Assembly: GCA_027382625.1 (NCBI GenBank) | Contig: JAJKFJ010023192.1 | Span: 1 to 13,138, forward strand | From: Tetmemena sp. SeJ-2015 | Taxonomy: Eukaryota > Ciliophora > Spirotrichea > Sporadotrichida > Oxytrichidae | Direction: 5' to 3' | Length of the DNA stretch: 13,138 nt | Shown here: positions 8,557 to 13,138 of the stretch, one piece after another | Layout: each line of letters starts with the position of its first letter | Position numbering within the stretch: the first letter of the stretch is position 1 | Program-made: the position numbers and the translations under genes | Notes under the pieces: model-generated | The model's database searches: none | The model's input: the letters and a program-made list of their open reading frames with translations, nothing else | What the model was told of the DNA's origin: nothing

Positions 8557-9950
8557 TTAAATTCAATTTTAAATTATGAAGAGCCCGCCACTTATTCCCT
8601 TCATTTCATAAGTAAACCGATTTTATGATCATTAATTATATAGAATAAAAATGGAAGCTCTTGACCAAGGGAGAGACAAAACTAAGACAAATAATTAATT
8701 AAATTTATGGATTTTACTCAGATAAAGGAACCTGAAGCTCTTGAATACTAAAAGGTAAATTATATTTATATTTAATAATTTCTATTCCACAACAATGCTT
8801 GCAGAGTTCTTTTTAATTATTATTCTAAATTATTTTTTCAAATTCAACTCTGATGTCAGAGACAAATGCTACAAATAATTCTGCATGCAATAATCTTAGG
8901 ATAATAAAATTTACATGCAAAATCTTAGGCTTATATTTAATTATTTTATACTTAATCATTAACAAATAATTATTAGCTTATCTTATAAATTAAATAACAA
9001 CTTAAATTTAGAATTCCTTATTATAAAAAGTAAAAGCAATTAAAAGTTGAATTTCTTCTCTCTATCCTGAGGAATAATTATTCAGTTAAATTAAATTTTA
9101 TGCTTTATTAAATTGTTGGATTCATGAGTAACTATAATAACTATACAATTAAATTAGCCGGCTTAATAATTAAATCAGTTTTCTAATTAATTTTTCAATC
9201 TTATGCACTCTCAGCCACATATTTTAACACAATACACATTTTAATTTAGTTTAAAGAAATAAATGGTAAACTATGTTAAATTTGCAAGAATAGTTATATT
9301 AGGAGTTGTATTTATAAATAGAGGGATTTTTCCTTCAGATTTAAGAGAATATAACTTAAAGTCTTCTTATAAATTTAATTTATGTCATAAATTAACTATT
9401 TAAATTTGAAGAATTGATTCACATAAATGTTTCACATTATGAAGTATTTGCTAGAGAGGATGAGTATCCATTTAAATGCATTATATTAGTAAATTAATTA
9501 AAATGACACAATGCAGAATTACTCTGCTGAGAGCTTTAATAATTCTTTAATAATATATAGATATGTTAAAATTGGAAACCATAAAAAATGAAGGGATTAT
9601 TATGTATGCTGTTTCCTAGGTGCAGAGCACTCACTTGAACATCAGAGTGCAAAAGATGTCAGTTATTGATGTTCTTCATTTTCTTCTTTCTTATTTATTA
9701 GATAGCTCCATATTTATCTCTTATTCTGCTTGATTTGCTACGAATTAAGTCCAAAACGCAGTTAGTAGTGCTACTAATCCGTTGGCACCATGTTAGTTAT
9801 GTCGACGTCACGAAAGGCTTAAAATAGCTGGCTTACTAATTTCTTGCACGCGATTTGAACTGCTTGATACTCATTTAAGTTTTGCAGCAACTTTAGTACT
9901 TTGCTACTAATTAAGTTTAAGTAATAATTAGTTATTAATTTAATGGAAGC
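8557..9950. other. AT-rich spacer
   Basis: AT-rich with no convincing frame on either strand. From about 9600 the composition becomes more balanced (9600-9660 and 9750-9850), but no protein-like text is found. The region may contain the upstream sequence of the plus-strand candidate at 10062 and of the minus-strand kinase gene at 8556. Confidence 0.5.
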
Positions 9951-9957
9951 CACCACA

Positions 9958-9965
9958 TATAAAAG
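9958..9965 (+). promoter_or_regulatory. TATA-box-like motif
   Basis: TATAAAAG stands between balanced sequence and a GC-richer stretch, about 100 nt upstream of the plus-strand coding candidate at 10062. The match to the eukaryotic TATA consensus is exact. In such AT-rich DNA the motif is expected to recur by chance, so the call rests on position. Confidence 0.3.
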
Positions 9966-10061
9966 GAGCTCCATCTTCACAACTTGCACCTGAATCGCTT
10001 AGTTCTCTAGCTCTATCTATTTCAGCTTGTTATCCTATAGGATCTCACTATTAAATAGTAA

Positions 10062-10379
10062 GACTTTAGCTTCGTTCGGATCTAGATCAATAATAATAAC
10101 TTTGATTTTCAAATAGAACAACGAGTACTCGAGCAAGATGGTGGAAACTTGAATGTTAAGCGATTAAGAGTGGAAGCGCAAGAGTTGAGCAACAGGTTCC
10201 GAAGCAAGGAAAGACCTCTACAGGTACACTTCACTTAGCAAGGTAAGAAAGCTCTCATGCTACTGGAGAACATAATACAGGTTCTTTCTCGACAATCAGG
10301 TATGAACAAAAAGATCTCGTTCCTCAAAGCAATTCTTTCTGATGAGAAGAAAGCTCTCTCAAAACAATCGATGTCAACA
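10062..10379 (+). CDS. Hypothetical coiled/helical protein, good coding signal
   Basis: No family is recognised. This is the cleanest single-frame coding signal in the window, running about 106 codons from DFSFVRI. Its main text includes DFQIEQRVLEQDGGNLNVKR, LRVEAQELSNRFRSKERPLQ, GKKALMLLENIIQVLSRQSG and KISFLKAILSDEKKALSKQS, then TGA at 10380-10382. Charge and hydrophobic spacing suggest alpha-helices. Upstream TAG at 10077-10079 and the internal TAG at 10236-10238 are the only stops in the standard code. The internal one can be removed by a 15-nt GT...AG segment (10224-10238) without changing frame, or read as an amino acid. No in-frame ATG precedes the coding text, so the start is unknown. 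A TATA-like box lies about 100 nt upstream. The frame stays open beyond the TGA into the run-rich block. Confidence 0.55.
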
Positions 10380-11560
10380 TGATGGACCCCCAAAACCCCT
10401 ATCCTGGGGGATTCAGTCACTAATATGTATGACGATTCCAGGGGAAAGACCCGGGAAAGGTTTTGCTCTATTCCTTCCTAAAAAGGAACAACCCCCTTCA
10501 AACAAGTTGCCCGAACGAAGGTTTCTTTTGGGGTCCTTGCTACTGTACCCCTGCAAGTACCTCAAAGAGATCAAAAGATGCACACAGGGGAAAGATTATA
10601 AGTAGGGAGAACGACCCCCAAAAAAGCAAGGAAAAGTTATCAGGACAATGGTTTGAGCAAGCTTCCCGAATATCCCTACTTCTCTAATAAGTTTTAGAGT
10701 TTTAAATGTGTAGAGAAAACCCGGCAAAATGGCTTAAATGGGAAGGGCCCAAAATTCAAGAACGGGGAAACAAAATACAAGCATCGAGTGAGGGAAAGCT
10801 ATATCACTAATTAAAAAAAACTTTGGGAGACGAATGCCCCATAATGCGGGACCCGGTTCGAAGGGTGAGGGAAAATAGGGCCAATCTGGGGGCCCCAAAA
10901 CAAGAGAGAAAGGAACCCCTTAAGAATCCCCTTTTTCCCAAAAAGCCAAAAATGGGTTTTAATTTATTAAGTTAACCCAAAAAACTTTTCCTAAATAACT
11001 CTACCTTTTTTCGCACATAACTTTGGGCTTCTCTTCTTCCAAATCTTTAACCCAAATACCACTATTAAATCCTCTGTTCGAAGCTTTAAACATGCACAAT
11101 GATAGAGCAGCAGCTTTTAAAAGTGTCCCCTTTTAAATTCCAAAATTTAAAAAATCAAAGCGTTGGGAACCCCTGGGAGTATGGGAAAATTAAAAAAAAA
11201 GGGGTGATGTTCCCAGCGTTGGGCCCTTTTCCCCTTCCTTTGGGCTTTGTACCCCTAAGGTTGTCAACCAGTAGAACATCTAAAAAGTCTGTGATCCCTT
11301 TTCTCTGGCTTTTAAGGAACGCAAAAATAAATGCTTCGCTTGATAGACAGGATGGGAAGGGCATAAACTTCTAAAAACCTGATTTTCCCCTGATTCCTGC
11401 AAGTAAGCACTTGTAGTTATATTTACTTTCCCCACTCGTAAAAATTTTTAATTTTTTTTTGGTTCTTCTTGTACCCCAAATTCTTCCTTTATGAAGGTGT
11501 TTTTGGGGTGAACACCTTCGTCAAGACAAAAAACTTCACGCTATCCCCCCCTCACCCCTG
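10380..11560. other. GC-richer block with unusual base runs
   Basis: This block differs sharply from its surroundings. G, C, A and T occur in runs of three to six, as in GGGGAAAGACCCGGG and GGGCCC flanked by runs. All three plus-strand frames are fairly open, including ORFs at 10342-10605, 10463-10687 and 11099-11374. Each contains plausible pieces, such as RRFLLGSLLLYPCKYLKEIK in one frame and DNGLSKLPEYPYFSNKF in another. Because the frames compete, none is called as a gene. The block may be coding DNA whose run lengths were distorted by sequencing error, or an unusual low-complexity region. Confidence 0.5.
10388..10399 (+). repeat. C4A4C4 telomere-type motif
   Basis: CCCCAAAACCCC, one and a half units of the spirotrich ciliate telomere repeat, begins 5 nt after the TGA that closes the preceding ORF. 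TBE transposon ends also begin with this repeat. In this orientation a telomere or element end would cap sequence to the right, away from the kinase gene. It lies in a block full of C and A runs, so chance is possible. A further C4A4 occurs at 10893-10900. Confidence 0.4.
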
Positions 11561-11722
11561 AAACAGTTTTTAAATATATTATTATAATTTTTAAAATGGC
11601 CTTTGTAAGTCCTATAAAGCGCTTCACCTCGATTTACATTTTGGCGTATTATTTTCCATTTCAAAAAGAATAGATTTTTTGCCTTCCCCCTCTACGGAGA
11701 GATTTGAGAAAGGAAACTATCT

Positions 11723-12059
11723 ATGGAAGATCTTTGCGCGCTACTCCAAACTGAAGTGCGCTTAGTGGCGAAGAGTTTGAGGATCAATCAAAAATTGATG
11801 TGCACATCTTGAAACTTAGAAGTGCGATGAGGAACAGCTGCAACTCCTAACTTTCTCATCTGCAAAACAACTTTCAAATGCGAGAGTATAGTGTGGCACT
11901 CTCAACATTTTTGCGATGGAGTTGATGTTGAGAACTGGCTATTACTACTGATAAGGGTGACTGCATCCATACCTTAGAGTCAAAATGAAACTGAGATAGG
12001 ATGGATCATATTGTTGTTTTTTAGTAATTTCGCGTTTGACTCACATCATTATAAGTATT
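11723..12059 (+). CDS. Possible Cys-rich hypothetical protein
   Basis: Not recognised. An ATG at 11723-11725 opens a plus-strand frame (MEDLCALLQTEVRLVAKSLR, then NQKLMCTS) that meets TGA at 11809-11811 and again at 11827-11829. It continues NFLICKTTFKCESIVWHSQH and FCDGVDVENW, and stays open past one TAG to TAA at 12057-12059. The Cys and His residues around 11861-11922 could be metal ligands, but the spacing does not fit a standard C2H2 finger. A neighbouring frame has its own plausible piece (YSKLKCALSGEEFEDQSK), so indels are likely. The GC-richer core is 11700-11990. It could be a decayed gene, or a good gene with tiny introns or reassigned UGA. Confidence is limited by the competing frames. 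Confidence 0.33.
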
Positions 12060-13138
12060 AATAAAGAAATTAATTATACACAACTTATTTTCATTTTCTT
12101 ATAATATTATGGGGTTTCGAATGACTATATTAACAACGAGAAATAATTTAATTTAATTTAAATTGTTCTGTCAAAAATTTATCCTTCTTTCTAGTCACTC
12201 AGATATACTAGCAATATTTAGTAAGAAACTACTAAAAAATAAATTTACTTTCTTTATGCATATTGCATTCCTAATATTCGAGAAATGAGTTTAAATGATT
12301 CCCTCTTAATGTATTAAAGAACTCGATAGACTATGAAAATAACGCTATGAGCAAATAGTTTTTCCCATGCCTCGATAAATCTAGATTAATCTCGGCCTAA
12401 AGTTAATATTAATCAGACTGTTAATTCTATCAATATTGATTTATAACTGAAAGAGTATATGGGGATCAACTGAAATTTAGTTCATAACTTAATGAATTAT
12501 GATTATCGTATAAGTTCTTTTTAATTGCCAACTGATTTTTCCAAATGACTAAAATGTTTTCGAAGTTGAAATTAAGAGCTTAATCTTGCTCTGATACATA
12601 ACGATCCATCCATCTGTATCAATTTGCTAAAGTGCTGCACAAAAAATCATTTTTAATTTATAGAACTCGACATTCTTTAATTACTGTTTTAAATATCATG
12701 TAGTACAAAATCTATATCATCAATTTGTATAATTGTAACAAAACTCTAGCTTTTACAGCACCATCTTTAGTTTCAATGTTAAATATTTTAATAATGTAGT
12801 ACTTTTTCTCAAATCAAGACTCGATTTAATATTTTGATAGGATATTATATTTAGCTAAGATTATGTTTTGTAAGGGAGTATAAAAATGAAGAAGACTAGA
12901 ATACTGTGACATGGCGATTTAGAGTAAATTGAATCAATTTATTACATTTAGTAAAAATAGAGAGAATTTGGAGGGTAATTAACATTCAATATTCTCAAAT
13001 TTTGTCAAGTAGTAATTATATTTGATATTTAAACATAAATCAATTCTAGCAGTAGACCCTCACTACTTAAATTTAAAATAAATTAAATTTTTGGGTTTCC
13101 AATAAATTTGAAAAGGGTTTTCCCCCTAAAAATTTTTA
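12060..13138. other. AT-rich spacer to window end
   Basis: AT-rich sequence without a convincing frame on either strand. The last 60 nt again show exaggerated runs (GGGTTTCC, then AAAAGGGTTTTCCCCC), as at the start of the window and in 10380-11560. Confidence 0.5.

Noticed and set aside
10235..10420. 61-codon minus-strand ORF opposite the helical protein
   Set aside because: It is the shadow of the clean plus-strand frame at 10062-10379 and has no motif of its own.
10586..10602. MHTGER text resembling a C2H2 zinc-finger linker in one plus frame (about 10579-10596)
   Set aside because: No Cys pair or His pair with finger spacing surrounds it, and the frame is one of three equally open ones.
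10838..10870. GGTTCGAA resembling a tRNA T-loop
   Set aside because: The stem around it is only about 4 bp, no acceptor partner is found about 70 nt upstream, and no anticodon arm is visible.
11099..11374. 91-codon ATG ORF on plus and its 69-codon antisense ORF
   Set aside because: It lies in the run-rich block where several frames on both strands are open. No motif supports either strand, so neither is called as a gene.

Overview
The window is AT-rich eukaryotic DNA with short islands of higher GC. Nothing suggests a bacterial layout: no operons, no Shine-Dalgarno pattern, and no intact long ORF in the standard code. The best inference is a ciliate, possibly the germline (micronuclear) genome of a spirotrich. 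Four observations support this. Most protein-like stretches keep a sensible frame only if UAA/UAG are sense codons. Coding-looking pieces sit as isolated islands in AT-rich spacer. A C4A4C4 telomere-type motif occurs at 10388-10399. The one recognisable gene, a zinc-finger plus protein-kinase ORF of about 57 kDa coding size, matches the known architecture of the 57-kDa ORF of hypotrich TBE transposons. None of these proves the taxon.

Layout. 1-780 is AT-rich spacer. 837-1031 (+) is a weak coding island. 1848-2128 (-) is a helical protein fragment. 3263-3753 (+) is a longer two-frame coding candidate. 3722-4380 is a large imperfect palindrome, with arms of about 255 nt around a 144-nt spacer, and its minus strand carries a convincing protein fragment. 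4381-5640 is AT-rich. 5717-5877 is a tract of only T and G. 6790-6981 (-) is a small candidate gene. 7077-8556 (-) is the zinc-finger/kinase gene, broken by several frameshifts; it contains a 16-nt exact match to the Illumina adapter at 7484-7499. 8557-9950 is AT-rich. A TATA-like box at 9958-9965 precedes a good coding candidate at 10062-10379 (+). 10380-11560 is an unusual block of G, C, A and T runs. 11723-12059 (+) is another island. The remainder to 13138 is AT-rich.

The kinase gene can be followed subdomain by subdomain across all three minus-strand frames: Gly-rich loop, VAIK-like Lys, alphaC Glu, catalytic-loop LKPENI, DFN, GTAGY, and a D-I-x-S motif. It is therefore either a decaying pseudogene or a good gene in an error-containing assembly. 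Run-length distortions elsewhere, indel-dominated differences between the palindrome arms, and the adapter match make assembly or read error a real possibility. That limits what can be said about stop-codon usage. No tRNA, rRNA or CRISPR array was found.
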